This document shows positions 1 to 7,663 of a DNA stretch of 41,429 nt, piece after piece. A model generated the notes under the pieces. It had not been told where the DNA came from and searched no databases. It saw only the letters and a program-made list of their open reading frames with translations. Position numbers and translations under genes: made by a program. How positions within the stretch are numbered: position 1 is the stretch's first letter; each line of letters opens with the position of its first letter. The DNA is from CAZLFQ01 sp964625465. GTDB taxonomy: Bacteria; Pseudomonadota; Alphaproteobacteria; Rickettsiales; Midichloriaceae. The stretch lies in the NCBI GenBank assembly GCA_964625465.1, contig CAZVFD010000012.1, positions 1-41,429 on the forward strand. The letters run 5' to 3'.

Positions 1-25
1 ATCTTTTACTAAGAAAGCAAAGCAC

Positions 26-53
26 TGGATTGCCGCGCTACGCTCGCAATGAC
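26..53. repeat. Dispersed palindromic repeat, half unit
   Basis: This 28-base segment (TGGATTGCCGCGC through CTCGCAATGAC) recurs exactly at 461-488 and, shortened, near 639-655. Only one arm of the palindrome is visible here. The stretch from 1 to 126 otherwise shows no gene. Confidence 0.8.
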
Positions 54-126
54 TGGGTTTACATTTTTCGTAAACTAAATTATAAAACGGTTTGACATAT
101 AATGAAATTCTAAAGCAAAGAATTCA

Positions 127-414
127 ATGAAAGTACCGGTAGTTTATATTATGGCCAATCAGAAAAATGGAACTATATATACTGGGGTCACATAAAATTT
201 AGTGAAAAGGGTATACGAGCATAAGAGCTTACAAACCAAGTGCTTTACGTTCAAATATGAATGTACTCTTTTAGTTTTTTATGAAATGCATGTTAGTATG
301 GATTCCGCTATTGCCAGAGAAAAACAGATCAAAGCGGGTTCTAGAAAACAAAAGTTAAGTTTAATAGAAAAAAATAATCCAGAATGGAATGATCTATATT
401 CTAAAGTTTTATAA
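127..414 (+). pseudogene. GIY-YIG endonuclease-like gene broken by an in-frame stop
   Basis: Read in one frame from the ATG at 127, the product starts MKVPVVYIMANQKNGTIYTG, which carries the YIM and YTG form of the GIY-YIG signature. It hits a TAA at 193-195 and then continues in the same frame to 414 with NLVKRVYEHK, SAIAREKQIK and NNPEWNDLY. These blocks are those of the short (about 90-95 aa) UPF0213/YhbQ-type single-domain GIY-YIG proteins common in bacteria. The TAA stands where the family normally has Ser or Thr, so one base change (TCA to TAA) would explain it. Length and frame are otherwise intact, so the inactivation is recent. A restart at GTG 202 would lack the GIY-YIG strand and is unlikely to be active. 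The gene is embedded in dispersed repeats. Confidence 0.8.
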
Positions 415-419
415 TTTTT

Positions 420-488
420 GTCATCGCGAGTGACGAAGCGAACCAGTGCTTTCTTAAAGCTGGATTGCCGCGCTACGCTCGCAATGAC
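420..488. repeat. Dispersed palindromic element bounded by GTCAT and ATGAC
   Basis: The left arm GTCATCGCGAG (420-430) is complementary, but for one position, to the right arm CTCGCAATGAC (478-488). The right half is the same 28-base unit as 26-53. The element starts just after the pseudogene stop. Such GTCAT...ATGAC elements recur between genes throughout the window. Confidence 0.8.
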
Positions 489-498
489 GAAGTATACC

Positions 499-660
499 GT
501 CACTGCGAACCACTATGTGAAGCAGTCCAGATCTTACTTTTCTTTCTTCAGTAGATATGAAGGTTGAATAGATGCGCTACTCTAGTCATGACTTCGTTTT
601 TATTCATCTCATCTTCTACTCTCACGAAACAAAGCACTAGATTGCCGCGCTACGCGATAG
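499..660. repeat. Further partial palindromic repeat units
   Basis: Bases 499-530 (CGTCACTGCGAACCACT followed by GTGAAGCAGTCC) look like another repeat half-element, and 639-655 is a shortened copy of the 461-488 unit that runs up to the end of the next gene. No gene is seen between 415 and 662. Confidence 0.55.
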
Positions 661-662
661 CT

Positions 663-2483
663 CTATCTCTCCTGAACCGCTGATTGCCCCATAGAAGTTG
701 ACGTAGAAGAAAGGGCAGCCTCGGCCGTAGAACTTGACACTGCTACGGCGGGCTTTGCATCAGATCCAACCGAAGCAGCAGATGCTAGCTGTTCTAATGT
801 CACAAACGCACTTAATTTGCCAACTAAATTTAAAAGCATTTGAACATCTGGAGAGCAAATGAAAGTAGGTTTCGCCCCTTTTTTTGCAAGGCTAACCAGT
901 GCATACTCATTTTCAAGGTCTTTTGCTAATGCCAGTGCTTTAACTCCATCGCTCCCTACAGCTTCAACATCTAGTCTATCGTTTGACATAAGAGTCTGAA
1001 ATAACGCTTTTTTTTCAGGCCAATTTCGCAAAGACCTATTTAATATTGTCTCAGTTTTACCGTCAGATTTGATAAACAACGAATTAGGGTTAAGCGTTCC
1101 ATTCTTCACATCCTGCGCATAGGAACACAACGGTCCTTCTATTAACCCTTCAGCTCGAACTTGCTTGATTAGAGCCCGAATCTCATTAGCCTCGTTTGCG
1201 TTTAAGCATGAAAAACAATCTTTAGATTCTTTATTAAGCTTTTTTTCATCTGCCCCATGTTTAATTAATAGAGCAATGACTTGCTTAAATTGAGCTTTTT
1301 CATCACCAGTACGTATAGCGTAATTTTTTACTGCATAAAATAAAGGTGTCTCACCTTTAGCATCAACTCTATTCACAAGATTTGCTGTCTTGCGATGCTC
1401 CAAAAGACACTCCACAACTTTTATACTTCTGAACCCAGCTCCGCAGGCATAATGCAACAAATTAGCACCATTGTCATCTCTCACGATAAAATCTTCTATT
1501 TTGGTATACGAGAGTATTTGCTCTATTAATTCTGCATTTCCAGCCTCAATTGCAGCAATTGCTGCTTCTTTATTCTTAGGCCCATAAGAGCTNNNNNNNN
1601 NNATCAAGAGACGCATTGCTTTTTGATTGAAACCAAAAAGCGCATAAACACTAAATTGAAATAGCACTGAATAACTCGAATGAAAAGAGAAATCGTCTTT
1701 CACGGGGTAAGTAGCTAAGTTTGGTTCAGCACCCAAATCTTTTAATTTTATCAAATACTCAAAAGAAGCACCTTCACTGGAAAGAGCTAACCTCAAAGGC
1801 ACAAGTCCATACCCACGTGCATGTGCGTTCCTTTCATTCACAAGATCTTTAAGAACATCATCAGGAATCAAGGTATCTGGATAAGCAGTTTCAAGGACTA
1901 ACTTTCGAGCTAAATTTGGGTATCTAGCACAATAATGCAGCCAATTATTACCTTCAGGGCCTCTAAAAGTTCTGGCCTTATCAGTCTTTGCAAGCCTTGA
2001 TCCAATTATTTCACCTAATTCCGGCGCCCATACAGGTAAATCCATGAGTAAACTTCCTAACTTCTCACACACTTCAATACTACATATTTTCGCAACATCA
2101 TTTACCAGTTGAGTACTCCAAGAGCTGCGACCAGACCTTAATTCCGCTTTTTGAGTATCAGTTAGACCGTTTAAGAAATTTAAAAGCGCATCGTCTAATT
2201 CTTTGGTACCCTTACGTTCCAAATAAATATTGATAAAATTTATTGGCTTTCCAAGATGATCTCTAAAATCTTCTAACACATTAACGTCACCCAAGTTAGA
2301 TAAATGGAGCAAAATCTTATCGAAAACTTGTGTACCATCATGCTTCTCCATGGCATTTCGAAATACGTTAGGAACTTCGCTATCAGAAAAATCATGACTT
2401 GCTGCTGTACTCAATTCTGTCTCTAAGCTTTGAAAATCTCCCTTGTTTAACGCTATGAAGATTTTTTCTCTTTTACTTAACAT
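663..2483 (-). CDS. Ankyrin-repeat protein, interrupted by an assembly gap
   Basis: About 606 residues as assembled. Ankyrin-type units are clear: GNNWLHYCARYPNLARKLV in the N-terminal third, and after the gap GANLLHYACGAGFRSIKVVE and GETPLFYAVKNY with a following LLIKHGAD. The C-terminus is a Ser/Thr/Ala-rich low-complexity tail (AVSSSTAEAALSSTSTSMG). No signal peptide or membrane segment is seen. Ten Ns at 1593-1602 fall inside the gene. The frame is open on both sides, but 10 Ns may be a placeholder, so the true length and the residues there are unknown. The ribosome binding site before the ATG at 2483 is weak. Ankyrin proteins in Rickettsiales are often secreted host-interaction factors. 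That role is inferred from family knowledge only. Confidence 0.8.
   Translation of the reverse strand: MLSKREKIFIALNKGDFQSLETELSTAASHDFSDSEVPNVFRNAMEKHDGTQVFDKILLHLSNLGDVNVLEDFRDHLGKPINFINIYLERKGTKELDDALLNFLNGLTDTQKAELRSGRSSWSTQLVNDVAKICSIEVCEKLGSLLMDLPVWAPELGEIIGSRLAKTDKARTFRGPEGNNWLHYCARYPNLARKLVLETAYPDTLIPDDVLKDLVNERNAHARGYGLVPLRLALSSEGASFEYLIKLKDLGAEPNLATYPVKDDFSFHSSYSVLFQFSVYALFGFNQKAMRLLXXXXSSYGPKNKEAAIAAIEAGNAELIEQILSYTKIEDFIVRDDNGANLLHYACGAGFRSIKVVECLLEHRKTANLVNRVDAKGETPLFYAVKNYAIRTGDEKAQFKQVIALLIKHGADEKKLNKESKDCFSCLNANEANEIRALIKQVRAEGLIEGPLCSYAQDVKNGTLNPNSLFIKSDGKTETILNRSLRNWPEKKALFQTLMSNDRLDVEAVGSDGVKALALAKDLENEYALVSLAKKGAKPTFICSPDVQMLLNLVGKLSAFVTLEQLASAASVGSDAKPAVAVSSSTAEAALSSTSTSMGQSAVQER
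1593..1602. other. Assembly gap (10 N)
   Basis: Ten undetermined bases inside the ankyrin gene. Continuity of the gene across them is not proven. Confidence 0.99.
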
Positions 2484-2564
2484 AAATAACCTGTATATCC
2501 TTTATTGGCGCATTGTAGCAGACTTGAAGTCAAGCTTCAACACGCCATAAATGTATTGTTTCAG

Positions 2565-3569
2565 TTATATTGAGCGTGTTTGTAAGTCCACTGCTAATTG
2601 TTGAAACCCTACTCTTTGCCTTAAAGAGCTTCCTTTCGGGGTATTGCTCTCAACGTCTATAGTATTATGTGTTATTGGAGTGATCTTATATAAAGTTTCA
2701 AAGTATTTTTCAGCAACTTCAGATGCCCCATTAACACGAGTTACATACTCAGAAGCTAAGTCGTGATTGTTACGATGCCAAAACGCATAAGCTTTACTAG
2801 ATAATGCAGTACATAATGAACCTAAAGCAATGGCGCCCCAAGATAAAAATCCCAAAACAAAATAATCTGCGTTTTTCATTAGGGGGTTAAGTTTTGCATC
2901 GAATTGGGCTTTCGGCATCTTGAAATAATGCAGATCTCTAGCATTATCACACTCTTGGAAACTTGCTTTTTGCCAGCTGTCAATGCTATTGCGATAAGGG
3001 AATTCGCGCTCGCAGTCTCTACTAAAACTAAGAGGCTTGGCAGTGGTAGACCTTAAATCATCCATAGCAGTTCTATTTTGTATAGCGCCGTAGATAATTA
3101 AGTATATAGCTGTGCAGCTAAAAAGAAATATTGCAGCACTCTTTAAGCTAATATTGTTTAACGTCATATGAGTGAAAAATTTTCTGTGATCAAAGTTTGA
3201 GACTTTATATTTTTCATGTTCAGGCTTAATTTTTTCAAACATTTCTCTAGATACGCGATTAATACCTTGTTCAATGGCTTCGGTTTGATACTCAAATTTT
3301 TTAGCAAGACCCCTTGCTTCTAACGATTTTTTAATAGCATCTTGTAATTTTGTTTCTGCATCAGTTTTAATTTCAATTGTTCTAAGTGAAGGAACTAAAG
3401 GTTGTGGTATAAGCGCTTGGATATCAGCTGGGTGTAAATTCCATTCTGCAAGCTTTGCTTCGTTTTTAGTTTTTTCGTCAGAATCTTTTTGAAGATTATC
3501 AAATAAATTTCCAGTGATTGTAGCAATTTCATGCCAAAGTTTATTTTGTTCTTGGTTGCGTGTTAGCAT
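2565..3569 (-). CDS. Hypothetical two-helix membrane protein
   Basis: 334 residues, no family recognised. The N-terminal 135 residues are soluble and charged, with likely helices. Two hydrophobic segments lie at about 144-163 (AAIFLFSCTAIYLIIYGAI) and 236-257 (YFVLGFLSWGAIALGSLCTA). The roughly 70-residue loop between them holds two cysteines (C186, C207) that could form a disulfide if the loop is periplasmic. The C-terminal 75 residues are polar. The start at 3569 is supported by a strong Shine-Dalgarno, AAAGGAGGG, a few bases upstream. It is followed 81 bp downstream by the ankyrin gene on the same strand, so the two may be co-transcribed. Function unknown. Confidence 0.75.
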   Translation of the reverse strand: MLTRNQEQNKLWHEIATITGNLFDNLQKDSDEKTKNEAKLAEWNLHPADIQALIPQPLVPSLRTIEIKTDAETKLQDAIKKSLEARGLAKKFEYQTEAIEQGINRVSREMFEKIKPEHEKYKVSNFDHRKFFTHMTLNNISLKSAAIFLFSCTAIYLIIYGAIQNRTAMDDLRSTTAKPLSFSRDCEREFPYRNSIDSWQKASFQECDNARDLHYFKMPKAQFDAKLNPLMKNADYFVLGFLSWGAIALGSLCTALSSKAYAFWHRNNHDLASEYVTRVNGASEVAEKYFETLYKITPITHNTIDVESNTPKGSSLRQRVGFQQLAVDLQTRSI

Positions 3570-3674
3570 ATTCCCTCCTTTAAATGTTGAGGAAGGATTA
3601 TACTCTAGGTTTTACGGATAGTAAACGATGTTTATATTAAGTTTTTGTTAAGGTTTACTAGGTCTTAGGGGGTA

Positions 3675-5081
3675 TTAAATGTGCAAAGCTTTAAAGAATG
3701 TTGCCAAAGATGCCTCTTTCACAGCTTCTGATAGCCCAGGGTGGCCGTGAGAGGTTCTTGCTATATCTTCCGCAGCAGCTTTGAATTCCATGCCTAACAC
3801 AACTTCTTGGATTAATTCACCAGCGCAAGCACCTATAATATGTGCTCCCAAAATTTGGTCGGTTTTCTTATCAGCTAATATTTTAACAAAGCCATCTGTC
3901 TCACCATTAGCTCTCGCACGGCTATTAGCCATGAATGGGAATTTGCCCACATTATATTCAACGCCTTCTTTCTTAAGTTCATCTTCGGTTTTACCAACTG
4001 TAGCAACTTCAGGATATGTATAAACAATCCCTGGGATTGCATTGTAGTTAACGTGACCATGTTGGCCTGCAATTGTCTCTGCAACTGCAACACCTTCTTC
4101 TTCGGCTTTATGAGCAAGCATTAAACCAGCAACAACGTCACCAATGGCATAAACGCCTTTAGCTGAAGTCATTAGATGCGCGTCAGTAGGAATTCTACCG
4201 CGCTCATCTAATTTAATTCCTGCATTTTCGAGAGCAAGACCAGCTGTGTAAGGTCTTCTGCCAACAGATAGAAGAACTATATCAACAGTCATTTTCTCCT
4301 GTTCGCCACCTGCTGCTGGTTCTAGTACTAGATTTACCGCTTTTTTCTCGGTTTTAGCAGAGGTAACTTTTGTTGAAAGTTTGAACTTAATACCTTGCTT
4401 CTCAAGGATCTTTTTAAATTCTTTAGACACATCTGTATCCATTGTAGGGCAGAGTCTGTCCATATACTCAATTACGGTAACTTCGCTTCCTAAGCGTGAC
4501 CAGACAGATGCCATCTCTAGGCCAATAACGCCACCACCAATTACCACCATTTTAGCTGGAACTTTATCAAGTTCTAAAGCGCCAGTTGAAGTTACAATTA
4601 GTTTCTCATCGACTTCAATTCCTGGAATTGGAGTAGACTCAGAGCCAGTTGCGATGATGATATTTTTCGCTTTAATGGTTTCTTCGCCACCAGCATTTAA
4701 GGCAACCTTAATGTCATTTGCAGATGCAAAGCTACCAGCGCCCTTAAAGTATGTGACTTTATTTTTGGCAAATAATCCCTCGATTCCTTTGCAAAGTGCT
4801 GCTACAGTTTCAGACTTGCGAGCCATCATTTTTTCAAGGTCGAGTTTTACGCTTCCCACTTTCACTCCATGCTTTTCCAAGTCGTGTTTAGCTTCGTGAT
4901 ATTTATGAGAAGATTGGAGCAATGCTTTAGAAGGAATACACCCAACGTTTAAACATGTGCCACCAAGTGTACCGCGTTTCTCAACGCATGCTGTTTTTAA
5001 ACCTAGTTGCGCAGCTTTAATTGCTGCAACGTATCCGCCAGGGCCGCCGCCGATTACTACAACGTCAAATTCTTGTGCCAT
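3675..5081 (-). CDS. lpdA: Dihydrolipoamide dehydrogenase (E3)
   Basis: 468 residues, usual family length. It reoxidises the dihydrolipoyl groups of the 2-oxoacid dehydrogenase complexes with FAD and NAD+. Visible motifs are the N-terminal FAD-binding GGGPGGYVAA (about 11-20), the redox-active disulfide GGTCLNVGCIPSK (C43, C48), the NAD-binding GGGVIGLEMA in the middle, the FAD motif VYAIGDV, and the C-terminal catalytic HGHPGLSEA (H447, E452). The start ATG has AGAGGAAAAA before it. It lies 112 bp downstream of sucB on the same strand, separated by a double-hairpin repeat, which fits an operon serving 2-oxoglutarate dehydrogenase. A true sucA is not in the window. Identification is very secure; which complexes share this E3 cannot be told. 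Confidence 0.97.
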   Translation of the reverse strand: MAQEFDVVVIGGGPGGYVAAIKAAQLGLKTACVEKRGTLGGTCLNVGCIPSKALLQSSHKYHEAKHDLEKHGVKVGSVKLDLEKMMARKSETVAALCKGIEGLFAKNKVTYFKGAGSFASANDIKVALNAGGEETIKAKNIIIATGSESTPIPGIEVDEKLIVTSTGALELDKVPAKMVVIGGGVIGLEMASVWSRLGSEVTVIEYMDRLCPTMDTDVSKEFKKILEKQGIKFKLSTKVTSAKTEKKAVNLVLEPAAGGEQEKMTVDIVLLSVGRRPYTAGLALENAGIKLDERGRIPTDAHLMTSAKGVYAIGDVVAGLMLAHKAEEEGVAVAETIAGQHGHVNYNAIPGIVYTYPEVATVGKTEDELKKEGVEYNVGKFPFMANSRARANGETDGFVKILADKKTDQILGAHIIGACAGELIQEVVLGMEFKAAAEDIARTSHGHPGLSEAVKEASLATFFKALHI

Positions 5082-5118
5082 TTTTTCCTCTTTTGCTCAT
5101 ATATTTCTACTCTCTCGT

Positions 5119-5186
5119 GTCATCCTCGTGCTTGACACGGGGATCTAAAAAATCAATAGATACTCGCGTCGAGCGCGAGTATGACA
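5119..5186. repeat. Double-hairpin intergenic repeat between sucB and lpdA
   Basis: The element starts GTCATCCTCGTG and ends TATGAC. It holds two stem-loops: one around CCTCGTGCTTGACACGGGG and a perfect 9-bp stem ATACTCGCG/CGCGAGTAT (5160-5168 and 5174-5182) with a TCGAG loop. It sits inside the presumed operon, so the transcript would carry the hairpins and they could attenuate or stabilise the lpd message. No T-run follows on the minus strand, so it is not a standard terminator. Confidence 0.8.
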
Positions 5187-5193
5187 ACAGGTA

Positions 5194-6378
5194 TTACAAA
5201 TCGAATAATAGTTTTTCTGGTTGCTCTAGTAATTGTTTAATTTTTACTAGGAATGTAACAGCTTCTTTACCATCAACAATTCTGTGGTCGTAAGATAGCG
5301 CAATATACATCATTGGCCTAATCTCAACTTTGCCATTAACTGCCATTGGGCGCTCAACGATATTATGCATGCCCAAAATACCAGACTGCGGAGGGTTGAT
5401 AATTGGCGTAGAAAGTAACGAGCCGTAAATACCGCCGTTGGTGATGCTGAATGTTGCACCTGCCATGTCTGCCATGGTTAGCTTGCCTTCACGGGCTTTT
5501 TTGCCAAGGCCAGCAATGTTTTTCTCAATGTCTGCAAATGATAGTTTGTCCGCATCGCGAAGCACAGGAACAACTAAGCCGTTTTCAGTACCAACTGCAA
5601 TACCCATATCGTAATAGTTTTTGTAAACAATATCGTCGCCGTCGATTTCAGCATTTACGGCTGGAAGATCTTTTAAAGCTTGAACAACTGCTTTAACGAA
5701 GAAAGACATGAAACCAAGCTTTGCGCCGTGTTTCTCAACGAATTGATCTTGATATTGTTTGCGGATTCTAAAGATCTCGGTCATATCAACTTCATTGAAT
5801 GTTGATAGAATTGCCGCTGTGTTTTGTGATTCTTTAAGCCTTTGCGCGATTGTTTTGCGAAGTCTTGTCATCTTAACGCGCTCTTCACGCATTGCATTAT
5901 TGGTAACAACTGCAGGTGCGGCAGGAGCTGGGATAGATGATGGCGCTATAACATCACCTTTCGTGATGCGGCCGTCTTTTCCAGTGCCTTGAAGTTTATT
6001 GGCGTCAATTCCCAAGTCTGCAGCGATTTTAGATGCCGCAGGAGACATAATTGGAGCATTTGCATTAGCAGTTTTTGCAGGCTGTGGAGCAGCTGCTTTA
6101 GCTGGGGCAGGGGCATTAGCAACGGCTTTTACAGCAACGTTACCTTCAGCCATTTTGCCTAAAACTGCACCAACTGTTACGTTGCTACCTTCGGCACACG
6201 CTATTTCGCTAATAGTTCCAGATGCAGGTGCGTTCACTTCTAGAGTTACCTTATCGGTTTCTAATTCCACGACTAACTCATCCATTTTAACTTGGTCGCC
6301 AGCTTTTTTGTGCCACTTTGCCACCGTTGCTTCTGATACCGATTCCCCTAATGGTGGGACTACTATCTCAACTGCCAT
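5194..6378 (-). CDS. sucB: Dihydrolipoyllysine succinyltransferase, E2 of 2-oxoglutarate dehydrogenase
   Basis: 394 residues, usual length. It transfers the succinyl group to CoA in the TCA cycle. The order is one lipoyl domain (residues 1-80, lipoyl-lysine K43 in ELETDKVTLEV), an Ala/Pro-rich linker (about 85-108), a peripheral-subunit-binding domain (about 111-145, SPAASKIAADLGID and GTGKDGRITKGDV), and the catalytic acyltransferase domain ending in SYDHRIVDGKEAV with catalytic H365 and D369. The single lipoyl domain and its PPLGESVSEATVAKW start match SucB rather than pyruvate E2. TTAGGAGAAA stands before the ATG. It is followed by lpdA, a common sucB-lpd arrangement in alphaproteobacteria. 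The E1 gene sucA is not seen upstream; an LRR gene lies divergently instead. Confidence 0.96.
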   Translation of the reverse strand: MAVEIVVPPLGESVSEATVAKWHKKAGDQVKMDELVVELETDKVTLEVNAPASGTISEIACAEGSNVTVGAVLGKMAEGNVAVKAVANAPAPAKAAAPQPAKTANANAPIMSPAASKIAADLGIDANKLQGTGKDGRITKGDVIAPSSIPAPAAPAVVTNNAMREERVKMTRLRKTIAQRLKESQNTAAILSTFNEVDMTEIFRIRKQYQDQFVEKHGAKLGFMSFFVKAVVQALKDLPAVNAEIDGDDIVYKNYYDMGIAVGTENGLVVPVLRDADKLSFADIEKNIAGLGKKAREGKLTMADMAGATFSITNGGIYGSLLSTPIINPPQSGILGMHNIVERPMAVNGKVEIRPMMYIALSYDHRIVDGKEAVTFLVKIKQLLEQPEKLLFDL

Positions 6379-6456
6379 CTAGATTTCTCCTAATACTTAG
6401 CTTGTTAATTCCAATATAAACGCGATTTTTCCTTTGTTCAAGAATTTGTGGTTTAT

Positions 6457-6516
6457 GTCATCCCGAACTTGTTTCGGGATCTAAGCGATTGGATGCTGAA
6501 ACAAGTTCAGCATGAC
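6457..6516. repeat. Double-hairpin intergenic repeat
   Basis: Bounded by GTCAT and ATGAC. The first hairpin is TCCCGAAC..TTTCGGGA and the second is GCTGAA-ACAAG-TTCAGC. It is nearly the reverse-complement layout of the element at 15267-15329. The rest of the 6379-6602 gap shows nothing further. Confidence 0.8.
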
Positions 6517-6602
6517 AAACTTACAGTTCGCACAAAGGATATTCTAATTTTGTGGCCAAAATACATAATGTGTAGCTGTTAGTAAAGGGAAAAAGCGTGA
6601 TC

Positions 6603-6631
6603 TTGATAATTGGCGTGAAACATTATATAAT
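6603..6631 (+). promoter_or_regulatory. Strong sigma-70-type promoter for the LRR gene
   Basis: TTGATA (6603-6608), a 17-base spacer and a perfect TATAAT (6626-6631). Transcription would begin near 6638, only about 20 bases before the ATG at 6661, with TAGGA as ribosome binding site. This is the best promoter match I noticed in the window. Confidence 0.75.
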
Positions 6632-6660
6632 CGCCCATTAAATGTTTAGGAAATGTTAAA

Positions 6661-7602
6661 ATGTTAGGAATTGATAGGGGGTTCGTTGAAAGATACGGGG
6701 TGGTGAGGGCTATAAATGCGCTACGTAATCAAGATTATTCATACATAGATTTATCTGGAGCTAAATTAGGTTTGGCAGAGTTAAATACTTTAAAGCATAA
6801 CCTGCAGAAGTGTCCGCATATTTTTAAGGTGGTTTTAGATAACTGTGAGATCGATGATTTGGGGTGCGAGGCATTGTTTGATATCTTGACCGAAATCCCA
6901 ACATTACTACATTTAAGTTTGAGGAATAACCAAATTACTGATGTTGGTTTGAATGTTATATGTGCTGGGCTACATAAGAACAAGACTTTGTTAGAGCTAT
7001 TTTTAAGTGGGAATACACAAGTGACGTACATTGGTATGATTGCTGTAGGAGAGGTCTTGCTGGGAAACCCATCTATTTGCACGCTTGGATTCACCAATAT
7101 ACCAAGGCGTGAGAATTGCCTTTTTTCTCAAGAAGCAATACAAGATAATTTCGCAATGCTCTTTTTGTTTACTGGGAACAAGGATGAGGAAGAATTGCTT
7201 GGAGATATAACTACGGTGCGTCAAGAGTTGTTTATTGCACTTAGTAATTTACTTGCTAAAAACGATTTTGAAACTTTAAAAGCTTGCTTTAAGGATTATT
7301 CTCAGTGCCTAAAACATGGTGGGTATAATGCCATAAAATATTATTTGGTTTTAGATGAAGAAATTTTAAATGAAGAGGATGCATGCAAGAGGTTGTCTCC
7401 TGCAGAAGCTGATGATAAGCTATATAAGCTCCAAGCCATGGTAGATGAGTATGAACAATCTAAGAATTTGCAACCTAAAAAGAGAAGGAATGAGGCACAT
7501 CCAGATGACGGTCAGCCCCAAGATGCTGGTCCAGTTTCTAAGAAGCATCAAAGAATTGTTCTAGACAAACGGAAGGCAGGTACAGCACAGATTAAAAGGT
7601 AG
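6661..7602 (+). CDS. Leucine-rich-repeat protein with a basic, nuclear-localisation-like tail
   Basis: 313 residues. Residues of about 25-160 form ribonuclease-inhibitor-type LRRs: LDNCEIDDLGCEALFDIL, LSLRNNQITDVGLNVICAGL, LFLSGNTQVTYIGMIAVGEV. This repeat type is typical of eukaryotes and of bacterial host-targeted proteins. The central part (about 160-265) is helical and unrecognised. The C-terminus is basic: PKKRR at 272-276, KKHQR at 294-298 and DKRK at 302-305, like a monopartite SV40-type signal or a bipartite nuclear localisation signal. No signal peptide or membrane segment is seen. It has its own strong promoter (6603-6631) and lies 61 bp before ileS. A role as a secreted effector acting in the host nucleus is inference. 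Confidence 0.8.
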   Translation: MLGIDRGFVERYGVVRAINALRNQDYSYIDLSGAKLGLAELNTLKHNLQKCPHIFKVVLDNCEIDDLGCEALFDILTEIPTLLHLSLRNNQITDVGLNVICAGLHKNKTLLELFLSGNTQVTYIGMIAVGEVLLGNPSICTLGFTNIPRRENCLFSQEAIQDNFAMLFLFTGNKDEEELLGDITTVRQELFIALSNLLAKNDFETLKACFKDYSQCLKHGGYNAIKYYLVLDEEILNEEDACKRLSPAEADDKLYKLQAMVDEYEQSKNLQPKKRRNEAHPDDGQPQDAGPVSKKHQRIVLDKRKAGTAQIKR

Positions 7603-7663
7603 ACAATTTTAGTCTAAAATACTAAAATCGCCCCAACATTAAGCGTTCCAATTAGAAAATAAA

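Noticed and set aside
4381..4899. A 172-codon plus-strand ORF inside lpdA
   Set aside because: It is a shadow of the well-conserved dihydrolipoamide dehydrogenase on the other strand.
7606..7628. ATTTTAG...CTAAAAT palindrome between the LRR gene and ileS
   Set aside because: It consists almost only of A and T, so it may arise by chance in this composition; no second copy was found.
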